Assembly: GCF_900141905.1 (NCBI RefSeq)
Contig: NZ_FQZF01000010.1
Location: 1-64,000 of the forward strand
Source: Muricoccus roseus
GTDB lineage: Bacteria; Pseudomonadota; Alphaproteobacteria; Acetobacterales; Acetobacteraceae
Reading direction: 5' to 3'
Length of the DNA stretch: 64,000 nt
The notes below the pieces were generated by a model. That model saw only the letters and a program-made list of their open reading frames with translations. It was not told the origin of the DNA and searched no databases. The first letter of the stretch is position 1; each line of letters begins with the position of its first letter. The translations under genes and the position numbers were made by a program. Shown piece by piece: positions 16,171 to 24,163 of this stretch.

Positions 16171-17084
16171 GCGACGGGAACCTCCGCCGGATCGCCTTCA
16201 TCGGCATCGGCAACATGGGCTGGCCCATGGCCGCCCGCCTGATCGAGGCCGGCTTCGACCTCGTGGTCTTCGATGCCGCGCCCGACCGCGCCGCCCGCTT
16301 CGCGCAGGAGGTGGGCGGCCATGCAGCCGATGATGCGGCCTCCGCCGTGCGCGGCGCCGACGCTGTCATCACCATCCTGCCGACGTCCAAGCATGTCGGG
16401 CAGGCGCTGGAGGCAATGGGGGATGCGCTGGCCGCCGGCACTCTCGTCATCGAGATGAGCTCCGGTGTGCCGACCGCCACGCGCGGGTACGCCGAGAGCC
16501 TCGCTGCGCGCGGCGTGACGATGATCGACGCCCCCGTCTCCGGCGGCGTGCCGCGCGCGAAAACCGGGGATCTCGCCATCATTCTCGGCGGTGAGGCCGA
16601 GGCGATCAGCCGCGCCGATCCGGTGCTGCGCGCCATGGGCACCACGCTGACCCATGTCGGCGGCGTCGGCTCCGGGCAGGCGATGAAGGCGCTGAACAAC
16701 CTCATGGGCGCGGCCGGCTTCCTCATCGGGGTGGAGGCGCTGCTGATCGGCCAGCGCTTCGGCCTCGATCCGGCGGTCATGGTGGACGTGCTGAACGCCT
16801 CCACCGGCATGAACAACAGCACCCAGAAGAAGTTCAAGCAGTTCGTGCTGTCCCGCCGCTTCGATGCCGGCTTCGGGCTGGACCTCATGGCGAAGGACGT
16901 CTCCGTCGCGCTCGAGGTCGGGCGCGACACCAACACGCCCACCCCCTTCGCGGCGCTGTGCCGGGAGATGTGGGCGAGCGCGCAGGGCCTGCTGGGTCCG
17001 GGCCAGGACCACACCGCGATGGCGCAGTTCTCCGAGCGGCTCGTGGGCGAGACGCTGGGCGGAGGCAACCGCGCGGCGGAGTAG
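16167..17084 (+). CDS. NAD(P)-dependent oxidoreductase, 3-hydroxyisobutyrate dehydrogenase-like
   Basis: A 305-residue beta-hydroxyacid dehydrogenase: IAFIGIGNMGWPMAARLIEA, DAPVSGGVPRAKTGDLAIIL, catalytic Lys in AMKALNNLMGAAGF, and a GLDLMAKDV helix. Likely oxidises a branched or substituted hydroxy acid with NAD. Coupled to the CMD gene by an ATGA overlap. A strong hairpin follows 5 bases after the stop. One of three paralogues in the window (12482, 16167, 17904). Confidence 0.88.
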   Translation: MSDGNLRRIAFIGIGNMGWPMAARLIEAGFDLVVFDAAPDRAARFAQEVGGHAADDAASAVRGADAVITILPTSKHVGQALEAMGDALAAGTLVIEMSSGVPTATRGYAESLAARGVTMIDAPVSGGVPRAKTGDLAIILGGEAEAISRADPVLRAMGTTLTHVGGVGSGQAMKALNNLMGAAGFLIGVEALLIGQRFGLDPAVMVDVLNASTGMNNSTQKKFKQFVLSRRFDAGFGLDLMAKDVSVALEVGRDTNTPTPFAALCREMWASAQGLLGPGQDHTAMAQFSERLVGETLGGGNRAAE

Positions 17085-17088
17085 AGGC

Positions 17089-17113
17089 GGGGCCGGGATC
17101 ACCTCCCGGCCCC
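17089..17113. terminator. Bidirectional hairpin terminator
   Basis: Perfect 10-base stem GGGGCCGGGA / TCCCGGCCCC with a 5-base loop, in the 34-base gap between convergent genes. No T-run of length on either side, as often in GC-rich genomes. Confidence 0.7.
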
Positions 17114-17118
17114 TTCCC

Positions 17119-17907
17119 TCAGGCGCGCGGCGGCACGTCCAGCCGCACGACGATGCCCTCCAGCTCCGGCCGCGGCGCCGGATAGCGGCGCATCACCTCC
17201 GGATCATGGCCGGGGATGATATGCGCGGGGCTGTCGGCCACGGCGCGCAGCCGGTCGAAGCCCTCCAGCATCTCGCCGATGTGGAATGCGGTGGTGAAGG
17301 GCCGGCCGCTCTCCATGTTCTCGTAGAAATGCGTGACATCGGAGGCGAGCACCACCCGCCCCCGCGCCGTCTCCACCGAGACGAATTGCAGCCCCGCCGA
17401 ATGCCCGCCCGTGGAATGCAGGCGGATGCCGGGCCAGGGTTCCACCACCCCGTCATGGAAGACCACGCGCCCGGCGTAGTTCATGCGCACGATTCCCACC
17501 ACATCCTCCACCTCGAAGGAATGGGAGAGCTGCTTGTGCCGCATGTAGCGGCCACAGGCGTAGTGCACCTCCTCCTCCCGCAGGTGGAAGCGCGCCTTGG
17601 GGAAGAGGTCGAAATTGCCGACATGGTCGTAGTGCAGGTGCGTCAGCACCACGTCCTCCACCACATCGGGCGCGATGCCGATCAGCCCAAGTGCCTCGAC
17701 CGGGCAGCGCAGGAACTCGCGGCGGCGCTTGCGCGCGACCTCGGCGGTGAAGCCGGTGTCCACCACGATCGCGCGGCCGTCCTTCACCAGGGCCCAGGCG
17801 AAATAGTCCATCGGCATGGGCCCGTCATGCGGATCGCCGCCGATGAAGTGTTCCGCCCGTACCGCATCCCGGCGGGCGTAGCGGATGGCGTAAACCTCAT
17901 AGGTCAT
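17119..17907 (-). CDS. MBL-fold metallohydrolase, N-acyl homoserine lactonase-like
   Basis: A 262-residue paralogue of the protein at 5914-6726. Metal-binding THLHYDH (HxHxDH), GGHSAGLQF, ASDVTHFYEN and PGHDPEVM are intact. A lactone or ester hydrolase; together with the CMD-like gene upstream it would suit opening of a lactone. ATG at 17907 overlaps the TGA of the 3-HIBADH-like gene (ATGA). Third gene of the operon CMD, 3-HIBADH, MBL read from 19174 downwards, under site C. Confidence 0.86.
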   Translation of the reverse strand: MTYEVYAIRYARRDAVRAEHFIGGDPHDGPMPMDYFAWALVKDGRAIVVDTGFTAEVARKRRREFLRCPVEALGLIGIAPDVVEDVVLTHLHYDHVGNFDLFPKARFHLREEEVHYACGRYMRHKQLSHSFEVEDVVGIVRMNYAGRVVFHDGVVEPWPGIRLHSTGGHSAGLQFVSVETARGRVVLASDVTHFYENMESGRPFTTAFHIGEMLEGFDRLRAVADSPAHIIPGHDPEVMRRYPAPRPELEGIVVRLDVPPRA

Positions 17908-18833
17908 GGCGCGCCATCCGCATCCAGCACGGCCTGCATCGCCGCCCGGTCCACCTCGATTTCCACCCCTGCCCGCTCCAGCTCCAGCAGCATGGCGGAA
18001 CGCGAATCCCGCTGACCCCAGCCTCGGCCCAGCGCCTCCGTCATCTCCTCCAGGGTCAGCGCCGCCATCCGCATCGGTACCCCCACCTCGCGTCCCAGAG
18101 CACAGGCGAGCGACACGTCCTTATGCGCCAAGCGAAGCTGGAAAGCGGGGGTGTCGTAGCTGTTGATGAGGAACTGCTCGGTCACTCCGTCATAGGTGCG
18201 CCGCCGGCCATGCACGCCCTGGCGGATAGCGGCGAACAGCGCGAGCGGATCCAGCCCGGCCTTCGACCCCATGGCGAAGACCTCCGCCATGATGACGTTC
18301 AGCGCGTAGCCGGACAGGTTGTGCGCCAGCTTTGCGATGCTGCCCGCCCCGATCTCGCCCACGCGGATCGGGCGATCCCCCATGGCCGCCAGCAGTGGCC
18401 GGCAGCGATCGAACACCTCCGCCTTCCCGCCGACGAAGAAGGCAAGCTTGCGGCTGGATGCGCCGCGCGGCCCGCCGCTGATCGGCGCATCCAGCACATC
18501 CACGCCCTTTTCAGCGCCCGCCGCGTGCAGCTCCCGCACCGCGGAGACAGCGTTGGTGGAGATGTCGATGAGCACCGATCCCGGGCGAAGCGTCTCCAGC
18601 AGCTGCGCGCCCACGGCCTTCACCTCCGCGGGGCCCGGAAGGGAGGTGAAGACCACGTCACAGGTCTCGCCCATCGCCTGGGGCGAAGCCGCCCATTCCG
18701 CGCCAGCCCCTACCAGCGCATCCGCCGCCTCACGCCGGACATCATGCACCACCAGCGCCACATCCGGCGCCTTGGCGAGGTTGGCGGCCATGCTGGCACC
18801 CATGGTGCCCAGGCCGATGAACCCGACACGCAT
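17904..18833 (-). CDS. NAD(P)-dependent oxidoreductase, 3-hydroxyisobutyrate dehydrogenase-like
   Basis: A 309-residue beta-hydroxyacid dehydrogenase: MRVGFIGLGTMGASMAANLA, LDAPISGGPRGASSRKLAFF, Lys in SIAKLAHNLSGYALN, and RLAHKDVSLA. Five bases follow the CMD stop and it is coupled downstream to the MBL gene. The same CMD plus 3-HIBADH pair occurs at 15760-17084 in the opposite direction, so the pair is duplicated inside one regulon; the copies are diverged. Confidence 0.88.
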   Translation of the reverse strand: MRVGFIGLGTMGASMAANLAKAPDVALVVHDVRREAADALVGAGAEWAASPQAMGETCDVVFTSLPGPAEVKAVGAQLLETLRPGSVLIDISTNAVSAVRELHAAGAEKGVDVLDAPISGGPRGASSRKLAFFVGGKAEVFDRCRPLLAAMGDRPIRVGEIGAGSIAKLAHNLSGYALNVIMAEVFAMGSKAGLDPLALFAAIRQGVHGRRRTYDGVTEQFLINSYDTPAFQLRLAHKDVSLACALGREVGVPMRMAALTLEEMTEALGRGWGQRDSRSAMLLELERAGVEIEVDRAAMQAVLDADGAP

Positions 18834-18838
18834 GGCGC

Positions 18839-19174
18839 TCAGCCCTCCCGCTTCTCGAAGACCTCGGTCGCGACCTGCGCGCCCGACATCGCGGCGGGCC
18901 AGCCCGCATAGAAGGCGAGATGGGTGATGAGGCCAGCGATCTCCTCCTGCGTCACCCCGTTGTCGAGCGCCCGGCCGATATGGACCGAGAGCTGCTCCGG
19001 CCGATAGGTCGCGACCAGTGCCGCGACAGTGACCAGGCTCCGGTCACGCTTGGACAGATCCGTGCGCTCCCACAGATCGCCATAGACGACGCCCTCCGTG
19101 TACTCGACCAGCGCCGGCACGGTCTTACGGACGCGGTCACGCTGCGCGGATTGCGGGATGGGCTTCGTGCTCAT
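18839..19174 (-). CDS. Carboxymuconolactone decarboxylase (CMD) family protein
   Basis: A 111-residue CMD-domain protein: VPALVEYTEGVVYGDLWERT, DRSLVTVAALVATYRPEQLS, HIGRALDNGVTQEEIAGLIT and HLAFYAGWPAAMSGAQVATE. The second Tyr/Ala replaces the Tyr-Cys of the copy at 15760, so the two are not equivalent. ATG 19174 is preferred to 19180 since GGAGGAG abuts the latter but is about 7 bases from the former. First gene of the minus-strand operon behind site C. Confidence 0.86.
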   Translation of the reverse strand: MSTKPIPQSAQRDRVRKTVPALVEYTEGVVYGDLWERTDLSKRDRSLVTVAALVATYRPEQLSVHIGRALDNGVTQEEIAGLITHLAFYAGWPAAMSGAQVATEVFEKREG

Positions 19175-19241
19175 GGGCATCTCCTCCGGTTCTGACTTGC
19201 CGGGAGCCTAGGACCGTCCGCCGGACCATATCAACCCGTCG

Positions 19242-19260
19242 TCTGATTGTCGGACAAATC
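19242..19260 (+). promoter_or_regulatory. Putative GntR/FCD operator, site C
   Basis: TCTGATTGTCGGACAAATC, whose core TTGTCGGACAA is a perfect 11-base palindrome about a central G. It is nearly midway between divergent starts at 19174 and 19325. Confidence 0.7.
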
Positions 19261-19324
19261 TGTTGATCGGCGTCCTCCGCCGTGGTCACCTGCCGCAAAG
19301 AGAGTGAAAAGGGAGGACCTCATC

Positions 19325-20311
19325 ATGCGCAGCGCTGCCTGGCGCCCGGCACTTCTGCTCGGGCTCGCGGCCCTGATTGGCATCGGACCCGCTGCCGCGC
19401 AGGACTATCCCAACCGCACCGTCACCCTCATCGTGCCATCCGCGCCCGGCGGCACGCTCGACGCCCTCGCGCGCCTCATGGCCCAGGGAATGGGGGCCGA
19501 TCTCGGCCGCACCGTCGTGGTGGAGAACGTCTCCGGCGCCGGAAGCGTGGTCGGCACGCAGCGCCTCGTCCGCTCCGATCCGGATGGCTACACGATCGGC
19601 TTCGGCAATCTCGGCTCGATGGCGGCGACGGTCGCCCTCGGCGCCGACCCGAACTTCGACCCGCGCCGCGACCTGACGCCGATCAGCATCGTCGCCAATG
19701 TCCCCATGGTCATCGCCGCCGGCCCGCGCTCCGGTATCCGCGACCTGGGCACGCTGATCGAGCGCATCCGCACGCGCGGCGAGGAGGTGACCTTCGGCAC
19801 GCCGGGCACCAACACCACCGGCCATCTCGCCCCGGCCTATCTACTCTCGATCCTCGGCACGAAGGCGATGCTCGTCCCCTATCGCGGCGCGGGCCCTGCC
19901 ATGAGCGATCTCGCGGCCGGCACGGTGACGGCCGTCATCGATCAGACCGTCACGATGATCCCGGCGCATCAAGGCCGCACGGCCGTCGCCCTCGCCGTCA
20001 CGGGCTCCAGCCGCATCGCGCAGCTGCCCGAGGTGCCGACCTTCGCCGAGGCCGGCGTGCCCGGCTTCGACATGGTCATTTGGAACGCCATCGCGGGCCC
20101 GGCCAACCTGCCGCAGGCGCGGGTGGACCGGCTGCTGAAGGCGATCGATGCGGCCCTGGCCAGTCCGGCCGTGGCCACCCGCTTCGCCGACCTGGCCACC
20201 ACCATCCCGCCGCCGGCGGAACGCGGCCCCGCAGCCATGCGGGAGCGGATCGCCTCCGACGTCACGCGCTGGACCGAGGTCGTCAGCCGTGCAGGCCTTG
20301 CACCGCGTTAG
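19325..20311 (+). CDS. Bug-type solute-binding protein
   Basis: A 328-residue TctC/Bug protein with a cleavable signal (MRSAAWRPALLLGLAALIGI, cleavage near PAAAQDYP). Motifs: RTVTLIVPSAPGGTLDALAR, VVENVSGAGSVVGT, DPDGYTIGFG, VPYRGAGPAMSDLAAG, LPEVPTFAEAGVPG. The ATG at 19325 has GGGAGGA upstream; the longer reading from 19247 would start inside operator site C. Monocistronic, convergent with the LDH2-type gene, with a hairpin after its stop. Confidence 0.88.
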   Translation: MRSAAWRPALLLGLAALIGIGPAAAQDYPNRTVTLIVPSAPGGTLDALARLMAQGMGADLGRTVVVENVSGAGSVVGTQRLVRSDPDGYTIGFGNLGSMAATVALGADPNFDPRRDLTPISIVANVPMVIAAGPRSGIRDLGTLIERIRTRGEEVTFGTPGTNTTGHLAPAYLLSILGTKAMLVPYRGAGPAMSDLAAGTVTAVIDQTVTMIPAHQGRTAVALAVTGSSRIAQLPEVPTFAEAGVPGFDMVIWNAIAGPANLPQARVDRLLKAIDAALASPAVATRFADLATTIPPPAERGPAAMRERIASDVTRWTEVVSRAGLAPR

Positions 20312-20313
20312 AG

Positions 20314-20332
20314 CCCGCCGCGCGGGGGCGGG
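20314..20332. terminator. Hairpin between convergent genes
   Basis: CCCGCC, a 7-base loop, GGCGGG, in the gap between genes ending at 20311 (plus) and 20345 (minus). A probable shared terminator; no T-run. Confidence 0.5.
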
Positions 20333-20344
20333 TGCGCGCGGCAC

Positions 20345-21334
20345 CTACCCCCGCGCCGCCAACGCACGCACCGCGTCCAGGATCGTATCGGGGATCTGGA
20401 TCTCCCCCTGGGCCAGCCTCTCCGCGCGCAGCGCCGCCGAACGGTCGAAGGGCATGCGCACCGGCGGGCCGCCCTCCACCGGCCGCGTGTCGCGGATCAG
20501 CGCCGAGTAGGCGGAGACCTTGCGCTTCACCTCATCCAGCGGGGAGAGGAGGTCGGGGCGGAAGGCGATGATCAGATAGCCGAAATCCGACAGGTGCTCC
20601 GGCGTCACCGGCGACCCCGCGATCATGCCCAGCAGCTGGACGACGATGCCGAGCCCGCTTCCTCGATGCCCGCCCCAGGCCATGAAGGCACCGTTCAGCG
20701 CGGCGACCGGATCGGTCGTCGGCCGCCCCTCCGCGTCATAGGCCGCGTCCTCCGGCAGGTTCTGCCCCAGCCGACGGGCCATCACGGCCTGCGCGTGGAT
20801 GATGTTGGAAATGCCGATGTCCCAGATGACGGGCCCCTGATCGCCCGGGAAGCCGAAGCAGATGGGATTGGTCCCGAAACGCGGCTCCGTTCCCCCGGCC
20901 GGCGCGACCCAGGGCGTGGCGTTGGAGGCGATCATCACCGCCAGCCCCGCCCGCGTCGCCATTTCGGCGTAGAAGGACAGCATCCCCGTGTACCAAGTGT
21001 CGTTCGCGCCCACGATCGCGATGCCGCTCGTCACCGCCTTGTCGATCGCGATGCGCGTCGCCTCGTGCCCGACGAGATAGCCGACATTGTCGCCGCCATT
21101 CAGGCGGGCGGAGACGGGCGTTTCGGAAAGCACCGTGATGGGCCGGCCCTGATGCGGTCGGTCCGCGTACCGCTCTGCCATGCTCAGCACCCGCGCCAAC
21201 CCGGCATAGCCGAGGCCGCGCAGCTCGCAATCCAGCAGATGCTCCGCGACCCGCGCCGCATCCGTCGCCGAGAGACCCAGCCCTTCCAGCCCGCGCTCGG
21301 CGAGCCGCCGCGCCTCGTCGATCCCGATCCTCAT
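20345..21334 (-). CDS. LDH2/malate dehydrogenase family oxidoreductase
   Basis: A 329-residue NAD(P)-dependent 2-oxo/2-hydroxy acid (or imino acid) reductase of the LDH2 family, unrelated to classical malate dehydrogenases. Marks: HLLDCELRGLGYAGLARVL, ATRIAIDKAVTSGIAIVGAN, GGTEPRFGTNPICFGFP, MAWGGHRGSGLGIVVQLL. Members reduce 2-oxo acids, sulfolactate, ureidoglycolate or cyclic imino acids. ATG 21334 follows GGGGAGACC. Last gene of the seven-gene operon that starts with MmgE/PrpD at 28275. Confidence 0.87.
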   Translation of the reverse strand: MRIGIDEARRLAERGLEGLGLSATDAARVAEHLLDCELRGLGYAGLARVLSMAERYADRPHQGRPITVLSETPVSARLNGGDNVGYLVGHEATRIAIDKAVTSGIAIVGANDTWYTGMLSFYAEMATRAGLAVMIASNATPWVAPAGGTEPRFGTNPICFGFPGDQGPVIWDIGISNIIHAQAVMARRLGQNLPEDAAYDAEGRPTTDPVAALNGAFMAWGGHRGSGLGIVVQLLGMIAGSPVTPEHLSDFGYLIIAFRPDLLSPLDEVKRKVSAYSALIRDTRPVEGGPPVRMPFDRSAALRAERLAQGEIQIPDTILDAVRALAARG

Positions 21335-21371
21335 CCGAGGTCTCCCCACAGGTGACAGAGCAGACGCAGGG

Positions 21372-22088
21372 TCAGTACATGACCATTCCGCCATCTGCGA
21401 CGAGCGTGGCGCCGTGCACATAGGAGGCTTCCGGCGAGAGCAGCCAGGCGATCGCCGGTGCGATCTCCTCCGCCGTGCCCAACCGGTTGAAGGAGGTCAT
21501 GCCCTCTACCCGCGCCCGGGTCGCGGGGTCCTTCAGCGGGGTGGCGGCGAAGGGGGTGTCGATCATCCCCGGGGCGATGGTGTTCACCGCGATGCCCTTC
21601 GGCCCCAGCACGCGCGCGGCGTTCTTCGTCATAGCCAGCACCGCGCCCTTGCTGGTGGCGTAGGAGACGGTGCCCGCCAGCCCGCCGCCGCGCAGCCCCG
21701 CCACGCTGGCCACGGTGCAGATGCGCCCGCCCGCCTCCATCATCCCCGCCGCTTCCCGCAGGCATAGAAAGGTGCCGATGACGTTCACCTCGTGCACGCG
21801 GCGGAACATCGCGACCGTGGTTTCCTCGAAGGAGGTTGTCTCGAAGATGCCGGCGCAGGTGGCCAGCGCGTCCAGCCCGCTGAAGGCCGCCCGCACCTCG
21901 CCGAAGGCGCGCACCACGGCCTCCTCGTCGGCCACGTCCACGGCAATGGCCGGATGTGCCCCGCCGGCCACCCGCTGCGCCGCCTCGATGTCCCGGTCCA
22001 GGCAGGCCACCTGGTGCCCGCGCTCGATCAGCAGCCGGGCCGTGGCCGCCCCGATGCCGCTGCCCGCGCCGGTGATGGAAATCCGCAT
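21372..22088 (-). CDS. SDR family oxidoreductase
   Basis: A 238-residue short-chain dehydrogenase: MRISITGAGSGIGAATARLL, NVIGTFLCLRE, Ser in TVASVAG, YATSKGAVLAM for Tyr/Lys, and GATLVADGGMVMY at the end. ATG 22088 is chosen since GGGGAG is 9 bases away, whereas it abuts the ATG at 22097. Sixth gene of the operon, between the ABC binding protein and the LDH2-type enzyme, so it probably handles an alcohol intermediate of the imported compound. Confidence 0.85.
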   Translation of the reverse strand: MRISITGAGSGIGAATARLLIERGHQVACLDRDIEAAQRVAGGAHPAIAVDVADEEAVVRAFGEVRAAFSGLDALATCAGIFETTSFEETTVAMFRRVHEVNVIGTFLCLREAAGMMEAGGRICTVASVAGLRGGGLAGTVSYATSKGAVLAMTKNAARVLGPKGIAVNTIAPGMIDTPFAATPLKDPATRARVEGMTSFNRLGTAEEIAPAIAWLLSPEASYVHGATLVADGGMVMY

Positions 22089-22116
22089 GATGCTCATCTC
22101 CCCCATGGGCGGCCCA

Positions 22117-22133
22117 CCGCGCTTGCCGCGCGG
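22117..22133. other. Intercistronic stem-loop
   Basis: CCGCGC, loop TTGCC, GCGCGG in the gap after the ABC binding-protein gene (ends 22147) and before the SDR gene (starts 22088). Likely mRNA stabiliser or partial terminator that raises binding-protein output. Confidence 0.4.
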
Positions 22134-22146
22134 CAGGCCCCCTTCA

Positions 22147-23409
22147 TCAGCGCTTCAGCCAGAAGATCTCGGCAGTGGCCGAGTCACTCGGGTAGACGGT
22201 GACGGGCCTGTTGTTCTGCCACTGAACCACCACCGGCCCCGCCGTTTCGCGCACGCCGCTGGCGTCGAACTTCACGCGGCGTCCCGGGTAGTACAGGGCC
22301 GCGCCCTCGGTGATGTCGATCGTGCGCAGCGCCTCGGCCACCGCACGCCGGTCGGCCCGCCCCGCTTTTTCCAGAGCATCCCTCATGATCCAGATATCGC
22401 CATAGGTCGCGATGCTGTTCTGCCCCATCCAGGGCTCGCCGGAGGCGCGCTTGAACTCCTCGATGATGGCCTCCTGCCCCTTGGCATCCCAGTTGCCGAC
22501 CACGGTGATGAAGCCCTCCATCTGCGCCGGGCGGATGTTCTGCAGCAGGTCGGACTGGGCCATCGCGATGCCGTTGCCGATCGTCGGCACCCGGCCCCGC
22601 CCGAGACCGAACTCGTTCATCTTCTCGATCAACAGCTTCACGTCCGAGATGACGGTGATCGGCATGATCATCACCTCGGGCCGCGCGGAACGGACCTTCT
22701 GGATCAGCTGCGTCGCATCCGACAGCGGCGGGGTGAAGGTCTCGTCCATGACGATGCGCAGCCCGAATTTCGCGGCATTGTCGCGGACCGGCTGCACGAA
22801 GGAGAGGGAGGAGGCGGTGTTGTCCGTCAGGATCGCCACCGTCTCCGGCCGCTTGCCCGTGGCCTGCTGCGCGAGGTTCAGCAGGATGGGCAGGGATTCG
22901 TTGGCCTGGTCGCCCGCCTTGGCGGAGGTCTGGAAGACGTAGCGGAAACCGCGCGTGGTGATCAGGTCGGAATAGCTCAGCGTCAGCATCGGCAGCTCGG
23001 CCCGCTCCGTCACCTCCGTCGCCGACAGGGTGAAGGAGGATAGGTAGGCGCCGGAGCAGGCGACAAGGTCCGGGTTGTCGGCCACCATGCGCTGGGCCGC
23101 GTTCTTCGCTTTCTCGGTGGAATCGCCGGCATCAAACAGCTTCAGCTCCAGCTTCGCGCCGCCGAGCGAGGGCACGCCGCCCCGCTCGTTCACATGCTGA
23201 ATGCCGAGTTCCGCGCCCATGCGCATCAGCTGCCCGAAGCGGGAATAGATGCCGGAGAGGGGCACCAGCAGCCCCACCTTCACCGTGCCACCCGCTGCCG
23301 TCTGCGCCCGCCCGACACTTGGCAGGAGGCCAGCGCCTGCCAGTGCTGCGCCACCCGCGAGAAGGTCGCGCCGCGTGGGCCGCAGAACGCCCTTGTCAGA
23401 GATCGTCAT
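22147..23409 (-). CDS. Liv-type ABC transporter substrate-binding protein
   Basis: A 420-residue periplasmic binding protein of the branched-chain amino acid/amide (LivJ, PF13458-type) group. Twin-arginine-like signal RPTRRDLLAGGAALAGAGLL with cleavage near GRAQTAAG; mature start VKVGLLVPLSGIYSRFGQLM; later GAYLSSFTLSATEVTERAEL and YGDIWIMRDALEKAG. Many members bind aromatic acids or amides rather than amino acids. ATG 23409 has GGGGAGAG upstream. Gene five of the operon, with hairpins on both sides. Confidence 0.88.
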   Translation of the reverse strand: MTISDKGVLRPTRRDLLAGGAALAGAGLLPSVGRAQTAAGGTVKVGLLVPLSGIYSRFGQLMRMGAELGIQHVNERGGVPSLGGAKLELKLFDAGDSTEKAKNAAQRMVADNPDLVACSGAYLSSFTLSATEVTERAELPMLTLSYSDLITTRGFRYVFQTSAKAGDQANESLPILLNLAQQATGKRPETVAILTDNTASSLSFVQPVRDNAAKFGLRIVMDETFTPPLSDATQLIQKVRSARPEVMIMPITVISDVKLLIEKMNEFGLGRGRVPTIGNGIAMAQSDLLQNIRPAQMEGFITVVGNWDAKGQEAIIEEFKRASGEPWMGQNSIATYGDIWIMRDALEKAGRADRRAVAEALRTIDITEGAALYYPGRRVKFDASGVRETAGPVVVQWQNNRPVTVYPSDSATAEIFWLKR

Positions 23410-23431
23410 CCGCTTCTCTCCCCGATATGGC

Positions 23432-23445
23432 GCCGGTTTGCCGGC
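23432..23445. other. Intercistronic stem-loop
   Basis: GCCGG, loop TTTG, CCGGC in the 46-base gap between the LivF-like gene and the binding-protein gene. Short; weak support alone but it matches similar hairpins beside binding-protein genes at 11222 and 22117. Confidence 0.3.
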
Positions 23446-23455
23446 TGCCGTTGCA

Positions 23456-24163
23456 TCACATGCCCAGATAGGCCTGCCGAACACGGTCATCGCTCCGCAG
23501 CGCCTCGTGCGTGCCCTCCAGCACGATGCGCCCAGCCTCCAGCACATATCCGCGGTCCGCCGATTCCAGCGCCTCGGCCACGCGCTGCTCCACCAGAAGG
23601 ATCGTCATCCCGGCCTGGCGATGGATCTCCGTCAGCCGGTCGAAGATGAACTCGGCGACGGCGGGCGCGAGCCCCATCGAGGGTTCGTCGAGCATGAGCA
23701 GGCTTGGCGAAGAGGCGAGGCCGCGCCCCACGGCCACCATCTGCTGCTGCCCGCCCGAGAGCGTGCCGGCTAGCTGGTTCCGGCGCTCTGCCAGGATCGG
23801 GAACCATTCCAGCACCTGCGCCAGGTTCCGAGCCCAGTCCCGCCGCCCCGCCTCCGTGCTGGCACCCATCTCCAGGTTCTCCATCACGGTCAGCGAGGGA
23901 AAGAGCTGCCGTCCCTCCGGCACATGCGCGATGCCCAGATGTGGGCGGCGCGCGGCGGGGATGGCCGCCAGGTCGGTCCCGTTGAAGCGGATCCGGCCCG
24001 AGCGCGCCGCGACCGTTCCCGAGATCGTCTTGAACAGCGTCGTCTTGCCGGCGCCGTTCGGCCCCACCACGGCCACGAACTCCCCCTGGCGCAACTGCAG
24101 GCTGACGCCCTTCAGCACCGAGGAGCCGCCGTAGCCGGCGTGCAGATTGTCAATCTCCAGCAC
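23456..24163 (-). CDS. livF: Liv-type ABC transporter ATP-binding protein (LivF-like)
   Basis: A 235-residue ATPase: Walker A GPNGAGKTT, Q-region HVPEGRQLFPSLTVMENL, signature LSGGQQQ, Walker B LLMLDEPSMGL and the switch His replaced in the LLVEQRV position as is normal for LivF. It overlaps the fused LivM-LivG gene by 14 bases. It should pair with the ATPase domain of that fusion. Confidence 0.92.
   Translation of the reverse strand: MLEIDNLHAGYGGSSVLKGVSLQLRQGEFVAVVGPNGAGKTTLFKTISGTVAARSGRIRFNGTDLAAIPAARRPHLGIAHVPEGRQLFPSLTVMENLEMGASTEAGRRDWARNLAQVLEWFPILAERRNQLAGTLSGGQQQMVAVGRGLASSPSLLMLDEPSMGLAPAVAEFIFDRLTEIHRQAGMTILLVEQRVAEALESADRGYVLEAGRIVLEGTHEALRSDDRVRQAYLGM

Noticed and set aside
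24143-24156. CAGATTGTCAATCT, similar to the GntR-type operator
   Set aside because: Inside the LivF/LivM-LivG overlap coding DNA and lacks the GACA half.
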